Of a stretch of 64,000 bases of DNA, positions 1 to 12,700 are shown piece by piece. Under the pieces are notes generated by a model. That model did no database searches. It saw only the letters and a list, made by a program, of their open reading frames with translations, and had not been told where the DNA came from. A program made the translations under genes and the position numbers. The stretch comes from Labia minor (Eukaryota; Arthropoda; Insecta; Dermaptera; Spongiphoridae). Location: NCBI GenBank assembly GCA_963082975.1, contig OY720347.1, positions 45,397,155 through 45,461,154 of the forward strand. The letters are read 5' to 3'. Position 1 is the stretch's first letter; each line of letters opens with the position of its first letter.

Positions 1-224
1 TACAGCTTAATGAATAAATACGATTTTTTTTCCTCATTTCAATCGATTCATCTAAATTTGATTTGATTTATTTATGTAAATTTTTTAAAAGAGCATAGGA
101 AATGGCTACTCAGAAATCATCCGTCGACCTCAGGCGTAAATTCTAAAACTGTTAATATGGCATCATACATTCCGTATAAAACAGGTTTGAAAAGCATTTG
201 AAATTCTCCTCTTGTCGATCTGGT

Positions 225-560
225 CTTCGATATCACTGTCCTCGATTGACAACCGACCCGAAGGGCTTTTCCAAGATTTCCAATCATTATTAGCGAGGGA
301 TATTAATCATCGTGGGAGCGTTGTTTCAATGACCATGGGTTCCCTTCAACCCAGGATGAAGAGGCCATGCGACTTGGCTATTTGGTCGGTTCATAATGTC
401 TAAGCAGGGGCAATTGTGTAAAGTCAATTAGCCTCGAGTTAAATTGGTTCCTCTGCCCGGCAGAGAATTTGCCCCGGCGGCACTTGCCAAACTCGATTAG
501 CGGCGTCCGCGGCACCTCACCTCTAACGCAATTACCAAGCTTAGTTCCCTCTTGCCAACC
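225..560. promoter_or_regulatory. GC-richer island 1, possible conserved noncoding element
   Basis: Base composition rises sharply against the AT-rich background. The island carries homeodomain-like TAAT/ATTA cores and several GC-rich words such as CCCCGGCGGCAC. Open frames on both strands are short (63-77 codons), start nowhere special and show no family I recognise. I infer a noncoding regulatory element or an eroded exon. Only cross-species conservation could decide. Confidence 0.25.
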
Positions 561-1029
561 AACTATTTTCAACCATTTTTTTTTCTTTTCCTTTTTTCCT
601 TGAATCCACACAATTATATTAGTTTAGAAATTTTTTTTTTTCTAATTAGATATATTTTTACCAAATTAATTTCTAAGTCTATTAGGAAAAATAAATATAC
701 AATATTTATGACAGTCATTTTTTATCTAAGAGCTAAATATGCCCAATTTTACTATCCTTCTTAAATTCTTGGAGGTAGCTAATAAGAGGGACTCAAGTTT
801 CCTATCCTAAATCTTCTATATTATATATCGAGAAAATTGTAAAAAAATATTCTAAATATTAGAAAAATATAAATATAAATATTATAAACATTCTTTGTAT
901 TGTATTCTTTGCGCTACTGAATGACAACATGTACATATCAAATTTTAAAAAAACTAATTTCTGCGGTTATTGATTAGATATTAATAAAATTTATAGCCTA
1001 TGGACAAATAGAGGTATGTAAGAATATTG

Positions 1030-1220
1030 TTATGTAATTTCATCGAAATCGGTTCAGCCAATTTTGAGTCTATAACAAGAATATTCGGACAGACAGACGG
1101 ACATGAAAAATTCTAAAGTCACTTTTGGATTCTAGAGATCAGGAAACGCTAAGATATGCAAAGCATTTTAAATTCTGAGCAATGTGCAGACAAACACCTT
1201 TTTTTTATATATATAGAAGA
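1030..1220. repeat. Dispersed repeat fragment with GGACAGACAGACGGACA motif
   Basis: The segment has the phrase ATTTCATCGAAATCGGTTCAG followed some 40 bases later by a run of GACAGACAGACGG. Similar phrases (gatgaaatttggtata, gtccgtccg) recur in the tandem array at 23.6-24.4 kb and in the repeat family at 53-64 kb. In other arthropods this arrangement is common at the 3' ends of dispersed transposons. The family here is not identified. Confidence 0.35.
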
Positions 1221-2004
1221 AAATGGTAAAAAAAATACATTTTTTTCCTTCTCTATAATTGAATCTAAATAACTCCAACTCCCCCTCTTCTAAAGTATGT
1301 TTAATAAAAAAAACTTTTATATAGTTTATTAATATACAACTTATTATATATATTATGCATAATTTATATTTGTATACCTTAGATTAAGAATAATTTGGTT
1401 TTTCCGTATACATATTTTCAATGACTCAGCTAAAACATTTCACTCCATCTTATATTTTTTGTTTATTATTCATTCTATAAAATTAAAATTAAAAAAATGT
1501 ATTTATTTTTTTTTTAAAGTTGATGAATTCCGATTTATACGAAAATAAAACAATATCTTTCTAATTTGAATATTTGTATTTTATTTAAATAATTAAATGA
1601 ATTATATTTTTTAACGTTAAAATAACTAAGTAGACAAAGCATATATTTACTTAAAAATGATATATAATTCTTATTATCATGTTTTATTTTTTACAATAAC
1701 TCCTATTTTATGATGATTCGTTCTTGGAACATTCTCTTTGAATCATTCTGTTCAGCAGGTGTTATCTTTTAATTATTTATTTCTCATTAAACGATATTAT
1801 GGTTTCTTTCTTTTTTTTTTCTTTATAATCTTGATGTATTTTGACTTATAATTTTCCTTCTCATTGTCATTGTTAGATCATATTCTAAGTTGGATTATTT
1901 TTCTCCTGCAACTATACATTAACTTTGATCAGACATCAATATATAATTTTTATATTAAACAATATATATCATATAATATGTATGACTTTCTAACATTTGT
2001 ATCA

Positions 2005-2335
2005 ACCTGCTAATCGAGGGAGGGAAGCGCTTTCCCCTCAGTCTCAACCCCACCGTTCAGCCTTGACTCCCCTCTTTACGTATCAGTGACGACACTAGTC
2101 ACGGGACACTCAACGGAACTTGTCCATAAGTGACGTCACAATCAGGCTTTGCTGCTGACGCATTAATGTAGCCAATAGTTTTCCTTCCTCCTGGTATCAT
2201 CAGAAAAATACATTTCATGGAAAAACATTCCTCTGCTTTTTCGATTTTCCCTTCGTGACTCACATCATTTTAAACGCTTTCATTTTGGTGCGTCATTGGA
2301 TTCTAACTAAAATGATTCCTGGGCGAGGGCCAATC
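2005..2335. promoter_or_regulatory. GC-richer island 2 with CRE and CCAAT boxes
   Basis: The island contains a full cAMP-response-element octamer TGACGTCA at 2131-2138, a GCCAATAG box near 2171 and a GCCAATCA box near 2329, all within a few hundred bases and in otherwise AT-rich DNA. This is the composition of a promoter or enhancer. There is no TATA box or adjacent open frame that ties it to a particular transcript. Regulation of the downstream zinc-finger gene, or an unseen divergent gene, are both possible. Confidence 0.3.
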
Positions 2336-3108
2336 AAATATATTTTTGATAAAAAATAAATTTTCAATTGTTTATCACTTTCTTTAATTTATATTCTATA
2401 AAATTTTAATTGTATATTTAGAGGACTAACATGTTATGAATATTAAAACATTCTATCTATTTAGGTCGTATAACAATAATAAAGGACAAATTTTAATTAT
2501 ATATTTTCATACACTTAGCTTTTGTCAAAAAATATTTTTATTATTACTGTGTGATTATAAATGTACAGTCAGATATTAAAGTACTTCAAACATAGTTTGT
2601 ATTACTTGGTCTTAACCATGTATCAAGAAGATAATAAATAATTAATAAATTCTTAAACTACGACGTATCAGTAAAATGGACGTCGGACTTTAAATAAAAA
2701 ATTATTAAAGTTTTAATATATCACATGATATCTCTAATCACCAACACGATGCAACATACTGGACTAACTACGAAGCTATCTCTCAACACCAAATGATGCA
2801 ATCTTATTAAAATAAATAAATATCTCGAAATTAAAGCTATTAAGTGACTTTAAAGAGACCAGTTCAAATTAGTAATTTCAATAGAACAAGTAAAGACTTT
2901 AGCGTAATTTGAAGACTTTGAATTTCAGGGGAGGATAATCTAAGTAAAGATCTTAGGATTGGTCTGAAGGTCCCGCCTGGGCCGAGGTCACCCAAGAATA
3001 CAATTTCCTGACCAAGAGATTCGACTATGAACTTGAAATTTGAAAAGTTATTTGCTTTCGATATTTTAAAAATAAACTTAGTAATTATTTCCCTTCAAGG
3101 ATATGAAA

Positions 3109-3247
3109 TTGAATTATCTTCGACTTCTATTTTTATAACAATTTGTGTTTATTAAATTAAACAATTGAAAGATAGTCAGTTATTGAATTATCTTAAGACT
3201 TTATAGCAATATGTGTATATTAAACAATTGAAAGATGGTCAGTTATT
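3109..3247. repeat. Imperfect two-copy tandem repeat, about 70 bp
   Basis: Two neighbouring segments share TTGAATTATCTT, AAACAATTGAAAGAT and GGTCAGTTATT or GTCAGTTATT in the same order, with a few substitutions and small gaps. The second unit is slightly shorter. It looks like an old local duplication with no coding content. Confidence 0.6.
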
Positions 3248-3864
3248 TATTTGAAAAGAATAATCAATATTTACTATTATTTTATGATTTGTATTTGTTT
3301 TAATATAAAGAAAAGTTATCAATAAAGTTTAAATCTAAATATTTTAAATTAAACTTGAAATTTCTCCAATTACAAATAATGGTTTTATTATTCAATACAT
3401 ATAATTATAAAAACAGGCTTTCATTTTAAAATACCAGATATATTAAATATTAATATTTATTGAAAATTAAATAATCTTAAATAAAATTAATTAAAAGTAT
3501 TTTTGTATATATTTCTATTTTATATGGTTAACGTTTATTTTTTATTTTTTTAATAAAAATAGCCGATTCTATTAGATATTTAATAAATTTATTTTGACAT
3601 CAAAATATATGCTCATTTTTTTTACCCCACTTAAGGACTCGGCATCAGGTCAAAGTCATATAATTATTGCATTGTCATCGGATCTTCTTAATACGTGTAC
3701 AAAATTTAAATTTATTCAATCACAAAGTTTATTTATATACTTAATGAATGAAGCTATTTAAATTAATAAAAATTAAATAATAGCTTACTACATTTGTTTA
3801 AAATTGATTCTTTTAATTTAGCTAATATATTCTAAAAGTTAAAAAAAAAACATCCATATTGTTT

Positions 3865-3888
3865 TTATTATTATTATTATTATTATTA
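3865..3888. repeat. (TTA)n microsatellite
   Basis: Eight consecutive TTA units. Confidence 0.9.
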
Positions 3889-4789
3889 AGATTATATGAA
3901 GACGTTATTTCATCTCAACGATTCATTCATTTTATGAGATAGGTGGAGATGAATTGATTGATGAATTGATGTTAATCCCTCGTGGAGTCATTCTTGTCCA
4001 TTGTCTTTCTTTCACTAAGAGGGTGCGTCATGCATCCTGGGAAGGCCATCGACCCCAACACGTGCTTAGCACAATCAAAACAACCGCGAATTATTTTAAC
4101 ATTTCTACATTAATCCACCAAATTAAAATTATAAATACTTTTCTTTTATCATAGAACTTTTTAACTTTTTATAAAAGAAAATTCTACATTATCTAATTGA
4201 CTATATTTCTTAAATATATAATTATGTATATTATTTATTAAAAAAAAAAAAATTATAAATTTATTGATTATTCCAAAAGTATTTAATTAATATCTAATTT
4301 GTGTAAAGTATTTTTAAAAAAATACTACAAATTTTGATAAATATCAATTTTTTAAGAATTGATTAATGTATATTTAAAAAATAATTATCTCTTATATAAA
4401 TTTAATGATTAAGCGTGTACTATTTATACTATTTAAATATTTTCTTAGAAAACTTTACATTTTTAGAAATAATCAAACTCAAATAAAATTAAGTAAATTT
4501 GAAAAAAACTTATCTGATTCATATTATATATTCTGATTTGAAAAGAAGGTTAAATATTGCTCTTTAGCAAATATTACTTAAATTTGAATTTTACCTGAGC
4601 CATTTAATAAAAACTAACAAACAATTTTAAAAGAAGTAAAGTTAAATATTCTATTACATATTGGGTTCAAATGAAAATTTATGAATTCGACCTCAATTCA
4701 TCCAAGGAAAATAAACATTGCTATTCCCAAAAGTCAGCAATAATTGACTTGCTTAATATCTAGTCTTTCTAAGAATTACAAAACGCGTA

Positions 4790-5085
4790 CATTCATTGCG
4801 CTATTCCAAATTCACCTCACTTTCGCCTAGTCTTATTGCTTACATGAAGCTGCGTTGGCCACCCTCTCTTGTGCTCCTTTTCCCAAATGCCTGGCCGCAC
4901 TTTCCATCTCCCTATTCCGAATGGCAACACCGCTTCCCCCATCACTTCACGTGTTACTAAGGGGTGTTGTGGATCAAATTGGCAACGTTGCTCTCAAACT
5001 GTCGGCATTAACAGCTGTTTGCCAGGTTGTGTGTTAGGTGCGCATGCGGAGCGAAATGCCGGCGTTGCCATTTACTCTTAATTTA
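4790..5085. promoter_or_regulatory. GC-richer island 3 with E-box
   Basis: A 300-bp island of near-balanced composition in AT-rich surroundings. It holds the palindromic E-box AACAGCTGTT near 5011 and a CACGTG E-box near 4948, plus several TTGCC/GGCAA words (a nuclear-factor-I-like half site). Two overlapping + strand open frames of 60-70 codons exist but show no splice context or family likeness. I infer an enhancer-like element, with a short unrecognised exon as the alternative. Confidence 0.3.
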
Positions 5086-5714
5086 AGCAAACATTTTTAA
5101 TTTTATTAATGATGAATTGATAAAGCCATCTGTTTTTCCTCATCTTGACATTTCTATATTCAATAAAATGTTTTTAAGCATTTAATTGATTAAAATTATA
5201 TGTCTGACTCAGTTTTAAATTTTATTATCTATAATGAAATACTAATTAATTAGACAATATAAATGTGATGAGAAGTTTGATTTTAAATTTGAAATGAGAA
5301 AAAAACATAATCCAAATTAAATTAATAAAATAGAGTATCTTCTTTAAAAATGATCAATCAAGTCTAAAGTAGTGAGTACGTGGTAATCATTTAAATAGTT
5401 TTATTAATTACGTCAATCTCTGTTACCTTATATAAGAATGATTTTAAATAAGCAAAAACTACAGAACTAGTTTTACTGTAATTGGTAGCGGTCACTTTGA
5501 CTTACCTCATGAAGAAGATTCTGAGATGATTTTATTCAAAAAGTACGAGGAAGAAATGTTATAGATAATAAAAATTATAGCATTGCAATTTTCAATCTAA
5601 ACAAACTAAAAGAAATCTAATATAAAAGAAGACTTGTAGTAAAGTCTATCTATAGAAACAAAGTTGGTTTACTTATGAAAATAAATTCCAAAATTTATTT
5701 TGAAAAATAAGGTA

Positions 5715-6975
5715 AACGTACCAGTGCTGGACCATATTAAGAGAAATTTTCATTAAAAAACACTTATTCTGTAATAAAAGTGAGAATAACAACAAAACAA
5801 GTGCTAACATATTGTATAACGATTTTTAATTATCAGTACAACACAAACATTCGGTTATAGTATATTTAAATATTTTTTTTTTTTAATTTTTTTCAAAACG
5901 TATTTTTTGTTCTAGTAGTTGGCCATATTTTGATCCAGTAATGGACCATCAACCTAAAATGGGTTTAAAATAAATAAATGGAATATAATGCACTAAGGAT
6001 TGGTTTTATTTATATTTTTTATGATTTTTTATAATTTATTTTATTCTTTATATTTACAAATATTATCCATTTAAACAAGAAAGAAGGTCGGTTAATGCCC
6101 TCGAAAAGAGAAAGATAATGACATTAATATAATTTTCAAAATATATTGGAAATTTTAGTAATATTAATTTAATATAATTATAATTATTCATAGTATTATA
6201 ATAATAAATATATTTTATTAAATTTATAATTATAATAAATATATTTTATAAAAATTTATTATTATCAGTAATAAGATTTTTAAATATAATAAATTGTTGT
6301 TGGTTTAATTTCATAAAATAAAATTATAAATTTAATAATGTTTATAAATTGGGAATTAAACTATTGACACAATTTATTATCAGCATAAAATTTAGTTATC
6401 TAAAAGAATCTGATGAAAATATAATTTAAGTTGTAAAGATATAGTGATTAGCCATGTTTATCTCAGTATTTGGCCACGAGGTCCACTACTGAATAAAATT
6501 GTTCTAGTCACTTAAAACAAAAAAATTAGCATACATCACATATATTTTAATAATAAAAAAACGATTTTAGTAAAAAAACTTTTAATCTGAAAAAAATGTG
6601 ATATTTGTTTCAGTAAATGACCACCCCCTAAATAATTTATAATCATCACATAAATTAAATATTTCAAACTTATTAATATAATTTGTAGTATCAACTATTG
6701 AATTTAATTTTTGAATTGGAATTATTATTAAATAAACATAATATATTGAAAATAAAGTGAAGCATATCCTTAACGTTTTGCATAAGAAACTAACCTTAAA
6801 ATGCAAGAACGCTTACCACGTGTTTTAAAAAATTCATAATTATAATATAAATGCAGCGATTCTGTTTCATTGTTAAGCAATCCGAAAGACACTCTTTTTG
6901 ATATTTATCGATTTCTCGGGTTTACCAATTTATCAAATAGTCCATTACTGGCACAGTGGTCCACGTTTTAGTTCA
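5715..6975. repeat. Block with recurring CCAGTAnTGGACCA-type motifs, possible degraded element
   Basis: The words taccagtgctggaccatat (5720), ccagtaatggaccat (5935), tttggccacgaggtccact (6465), cagtaaatgaccacc (6611) and, inverted, gtccattactggcac (6939) are scattered over 1.25 kb. The first and the last face each other, so they could be eroded terminal inverted repeats. No intact transposase frame is visible. The family is unknown. Confidence 0.3.
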
Positions 6976-7594
6976 AAATAAATCTAGATTTCAGCAAAAT
7001 TTTATTTCGGTATCATTGTACAAAAATGCTTGTCTAATATTTTTCTCATAAAACAAAAATAATTTTCTTTATTATTATTTATAAATAAATTAATATAAAA
7101 AGCAAAATTGACCAATTCAATTTTAAAATAACAGTACAGACTCAAATTATCCTTATAACAATTCCATCTGAGATAGATATCAAACTTTAATGTCAGAATT
7201 TTTATTTTATTTTTAAACATTATAAAAAATAAAATTATTATTTAATGATAAAATATCATTTTAATTAAAAAAAATACCTTTATTATTGGAAAGAATTTAA
7301 ATTTGAATTTGTGATAGAACAACAACAAAAGGCAAACCCTGTACTTAGATCCAAGAATAGACATATTATATATATATAATAAGTGTACTCAGATAAGTAT
7401 TTTTTTTCTCGATTCATTAATCAAATTTATAAAACAAGGGAAATGATATTACATATATTATTAGATTGAATATTTGTATTATAATTTCCCCTCATTATTC
7501 AGTATATATTATAAAATTTAATGAAATCCATATTCAATTTAAATTTGATTTTAGATTGGAAATAATTCTTTGTTTTTGCTTGGAGATAGGAAAC

Positions 7595-8031
7595 TAAAGA
7601 GAGAAGGCCTTCAGACTTCAGACCTCTATTATCGTAATCAAGGAGGCCGTCATATGCCTTTGGATTTGGGGGGTAAAGGGAGGGCTTTGGAGGGGAAACG
7701 CGTCAGGGGATAATCTTGTCGCGCAGTTGGCAGCCGTGGACTCTGTTCCGGGGCAAGCTAGTGCTCAGTCAGACCTCGGCCCCTCATTATCAATTGCGCG
7801 GCAGGAGTAGAAGGTTGGACAGTCTTAGCCAAAAGTGAGCCCAGTCCTTGCATTGTGACGAGGCACTAATTTTCCAAGCCAAGAGGTCCCCTCCTTTCCT
7901 ATATTGCCAGGCAGATTATTAGTGATTTTGGTGTTTGGTGTCTGTGTTTTCAAAAAGTGGTTGTGCAAATTTAGTGTGTGATTGTTTCATAATTTTTTTT
8001 TTATCTGCTTTGATTTCATCGACGAAGCATC
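7595..8031 (+). promoter_or_regulatory. Promoter and 5' untranslated exon region of the ZFAND gene
   Basis: Composition becomes GC-richer from about 7595 to 7900. This region leads into a sequence that ends in a consensus 5' splice site (gtaagt at 8038). I infer the transcription start and the 5' untranslated part of exon 1 lie here. The exact start cannot be read from the sequence. No clear TATA box stands at a defensible distance. Confidence 0.45.
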
Positions 8032-8834
8032 ATGTCGGTAAGTTGATTATTATAACTTACAAAACAAAGGATATGTGAAATTCAATGTTCTCATTCCAGT
8101 AGACAATCAAGTTCCGTTTGAAATTTAGCAAAAACCGGATTCTTATTTATATAATTACTTTCTAACATGATAACCATCTTGTTAACGATTCATTTCTGAA
8201 CGAACTAAATATCTGTGACTTGGCATGAATGTGAAAAGCTTGATGGCGACCTCCTAGGCCGGAAGCAAACGATTGCCCCTATGCTCTCGGTCCGAGTGAA
8301 TGCCTGTGCTAAATACCTTTTCCTAAAGAAAAAAACGATTTTTATTTTTGTCCTCATTTTGTTGACGCGCCCAAGACTGCCTCTCAGCGCAAGTGTTTCG
8401 CTCTCCAAAAGAGCTACGCACTTCTCTAACAGACCAGGACACACCTCTTTTGTCCGGGACGTGAAAACGATTCATTTTCTAAAAAGGGTCCAACCTTGCA
8501 TCAGCCTAATGCCTTGGCTCTTGATAAATATGACGTCAGCTCCTTTGTGCATGAACTTTTCTTTGTTGCCATAGGAAATGAATCATCATTTAGATGGTCA
8601 TCAAGTCCCAAAGTCTAAACTCATTAAAACTGAATCCAAAAAATCTTACAACGTTTTCTATTTATGCTTAACGTTCTTTTTTTATTCTTTTTTTATAATC
8701 TTGCAAGATAATTATTAGTCTTATCTTATTAGAGATAAAGAATGAATCGACTTTTTCTTTACAATATTTTTTAAAATTATATTTTAAAATTACGAAATCC
8801 TGAAAGGAATGAAAACATGTTTTTATTATTATCA

Positions 8835-8865
<31 letters not shown>

Positions 8866-9354
8866 ATTTATTTAATATGTTAAAGGAAATAATCAATTTC
8901 TAAAGAACAATAAACATTATTTTCAGTTTTCATTTAAATATCTATTTCTCATCAACTGAATAAAATAGAATGGAAGAATTGATTTTCATTAGCTTTTTTT
9001 TATCTTGTCATTCTTCTCTCCAGAGGTCTCAAATATTGTGGCATCTGTTGAATCACATTCTCTCCCCCTCTCTCCCTACACACAAACTCCCCTCTCTTAT
9101 ATATATAGATAGATAGATAGATATAGAAAGATATACACAATCAGTATATGATAAAAAAATAAAACAAAATAGTATAATTTATAAATTCTAAAAGGAAAAT
9201 AGTTTATTTATATATCTTTCTTTTTGTCCAATTTTATAAAGGTCAATTTTATTTAAAAGGTTATCCTGACAATTAAAACTATATATATAAAAAAAACTAT
9301 TTTCGTTAACTTTTTATATGTAAGATTTTTTATTTTAATCAATTTATAATTAAA

Positions 9355-9393
<39 letters not shown>

Positions 9394-9699
9394 GAATGTA
9401 AGAGTTGAAAAGAAAATATTTTATTTTCTCATTTGTGTGTTTGCGTTTTATTTATTCTTTCATAACAAAAAGAGAGTTGCTTTATTATTCAGTATCTTTT
9501 GATGAATTCCCTGCCATGTCACAGCTGCAGCTGTTTAGTTCCACCTGCTTTATGTCTGTATCATTTATTTTAGATTTTTACTTCACTTGTTAGTTAATTA
9601 TTCTTTGAAAATTATATAATATAATATTCTTTTTATTTGTATATTATTAATGGATGTCTATTAGAAAATCATTATATTTTATCTTAGAAGATTATATCA

Positions 9700-9739
<40 letters not shown>

Positions 9740-12700
9740 ACTATGAATTTGGTCTATTTACCAGTATTTTTATTTGTTGATAACAAAAGAACGCAGAACA
9801 AAAAGATGTTCATTTTTCAAAAACACTTTACAGTATGGAATGTCCAAAAACAAACTAGATAACAATTTTATAATTATAATAAACTATAGAATCTATTATT
9901 AGAAAATTTATATTAATGTAACTACTGATCGATTCTGAAAATAACTATCGACTAATTTAATTGTAATTAAAAAAAAAGTATCCATTTGAATATTACTTTC
10001 ATTTTTTTTATATCATGCATTATTTATTTAAATAATTAATATTTAATTTAAATTATGTAATTTGAAACCTTATAAAAGAATGTGCTTCTCGTATTTGGAA
10101 GAGAGATTAATTAATATTTAAATATTCCAAATAAGTTAACGACAAGTAATTTTAATATTTTTTTTTATATAATTCAAGTCCTTGAATTTTAAAAACAGAA
10201 ACCCACAGAATATATATATATATAATTCATTAAAATTAAATTTCTAGATAACATATGAAATAGTTAGTTTTGTTATCGATGTTCATTTTGTTCATTTGAA
10301 CAAATTCGTTAGTTCAAAGGGAGGATGATTAATCAGTTGTTTTTGACATAGCATTGTAGAGTGTTTGGAGTGTGTTCACTGGAGGAACGCAAAGGAAGGG
10401 AACCCTTACGATCCCTTCGACTGACTCCTCTGCCCCTTTTGCTTTGCCCCATGCTTCTAGCAGCCAACTAGGCGATCGATAGTCCAAAACTTGCCGACCG
10501 CCATCGGTATTCGAACTCAGGCCTTCTCTCCACACCCATATAATATCATTATGAAACTTGTTTCAGGATAACCTTAATCAAATGAAGGATTTCTCAAATA
10601 ATATGAGTTGGATTGAAAACAAAGTAAAAAAGCTCTCTCTCTCTCTCTTGTATAAATAAATAAATTAATAGTTATATACTTCGGTAATCAAGAAATCACT
10701 CATTATTTTATTACTCTTATGAAAGAAGTAATCATTTTCAATAGTTCCATTTAAAATATTTTTCACTTTCGAATGAAAGGATGTTTAGTGAGGAGTTTTT
10801 AATAATAACTTGGAAATCTACAAGCCAAAGACAAATGAGCATTGCTTTGACTTTCTTTTTAACTCTTTCGTTTTTTGTTTTTTTTTTTAATATCATTAAC
10901 TCTCTTCTCTCTAGACATTGTTTTTTTTATATGATGATTATTGATGATAATTTTATTAAAAATATTACTCGATATTAGTTTTTATTTTTATTTTATTTTA
11001 ATTTATTTTATTTAATTTTTTAAAATAACAGTATCTAGAATACCTATCAGATACTGTTGTACAGCATTATTATACACTTTCGTAACGGATTCTCAGTCAA
11101 TCGTTTAGATCTTATTTTCCACATCCTTTTTTTTTAAATGTCCTATTTTTTTTATCATGTTTCATTGACCAAAATAAATTTGGCGTTTTCATTCAAAGTC
11201 CACTTTCAAGTTATTTTAATTCTTATTGTTTATCAATACAAGTTATTCTTGATTTTTTTTTAATGAAGATTTATTCTATTAAAATTTAATAATTTTTTTT
11301 TAATGAGAAATTTAAACGATTTTTGATAAATTATTTTACTTAAAATTTTTATGACATTCACTTATTTTAAAACATTTGAATACAACATAACAGTATGTTT
11401 TTTACTGATGTAAATTAAATACAAAAATTTTCTATTTTATAATTCTGTACATAAACAAATATATTAATCAGCAACGTCTAAATTTGGTTATTGTGATAGA
11501 AATAACTAAGGCTGTTAAGGCTGAAGCTGTTTATCTGAAATCAAAATGTCGTATTTTTTTATATACTTCTAACTACATATAAACATGTGGGTGTATTTCA
11601 AAGATACCAAAAATGAATTATTTGAATTTTTTTCGTATTTAATATTCTTCTATTATATAATATATATATATATAATTCTGAAATAAATAATAATTAATTA
11701 CCAGAGCCTATTTGCTCTTTCTTTCGTGTCAAAATAATACCACTAATCAAAATAGTAAATATCTATCTTTTAAAATTAGAGAATGCATTTTTGTTACTTT
11801 GATAGAGCTTTCTAAATTCGAAACCGGAACTCAGAATAATTAAATGAATTTTCCCAAGACGAATTTCATCAATTGTTATATAACCTCTCGGTTGAAACAA
11901 TCTATTTTTCATGGGTAAGAGTAAAATCTAAAAAATGAATAATAATAAGCGATTTTCATTTTATTTCCATGGATTAATGTATGTTGATGAATAAAAAACA
12001 TCAAATGGGTATATTTTTTTTTTAATTTAGGCGACCTTTGCTCTTGGACCAAAACAAAACTCCCCCTCATCCATTACTTGTTCACCCACCCTATCGCCTT
12101 CTTATTAAAGGTCGATAGTCTCAAAGAGAAAGATTGAAGCTGTTATTAAAGTTAAGATCAGATGCTAAAATGACAAAGATTTATCTCCTTGAAACAAATA
12201 AACTTCTTTATAACTTTTATTAAAATGTTAATTTTTTTTTATTTTGAATTTGGTTATTGTCATTTTTCTAGTGCTATTTAATTTATTTAAAATCAAAAAA
12301 GATAAAAATAGTAATAAATAACTACAGAATCAATTTTTATTTAAAGAATTTGATCACTATCATTTAATTTGTTATTCTTTTATTATAAATTATACTATTT
12401 TAAATAATTATGTATAAAAAAAATCTTAACACTTTTTAATATATTTCAATTAGGTTAAATAGTAATTTAGATCAAAATTTTCAGTAAATTCAAAATTTTA
12501 TTTATTTGTATTTTTTTTCTATTTCAGATGGAGCGTGAATCGAACCCGATGCAAGCCATGTGCCGGTCCGGCTGCGGCTTTTATGGTAACGCAGCAACGG
12601 ATGGCCTCTGTTCCCTATGCTACAAAGAAGCTTTAAAAAAGAAACAGCAACCGCCTAATTCGACACCTAGTTCAAGTTCAGCATCGCATGCAGCAGCAGC

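Larger units (their letters stand above)
1..7640. other. AT-rich intergenic region upstream of the ZFAND gene
   Basis: No supportable coding exon is visible in these 7.6 kb; open frames are short and interrupted. The stretch is very AT-rich with homopolymer and dinucleotide runs. It holds three clearly GC-richer islands (about 225-560, 2005-2335 and 4790-5085), a dispersed-repeat fragment near 1030-1220, an imperfect tandem duplication at 3109-3247, a (TTA)8 run at 3865-3888, and a block with recurring motifs at 5715-6975. These are listed separately. Between them I see nothing but simple-sequence AT-rich DNA. Confidence 0.6.
8581..12527 (+). other. Remainder of intron 1 of the ZFAND gene
   Basis: AT-rich intron sequence with (AT)n runs at about 8838-8862, 9359-9392 and 9704-9737, a CT/GATA tract at 9061-9125, a (CT)n run near 10633-10649 and a GC-richer insert at 10325-10540. 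The intron ends in a pyrimidine-rich tract and ATTTCAG at 12527. No other exon is recognised. Confidence 0.6.

Noticed and set aside
378..611. 77-codon minus-strand ORF in GC-rich island 1
   Set aside because: Lys-rich start from a poly-T tract, no known motif, and no splice signals.
8215..8574. 119-codon + strand ORF in intron 1 of the ZFAND gene
   Set aside because: No family likeness, no supporting splice sites, and an equally open frame on the other strand; explained by lower A+T in a regulatory-type island.
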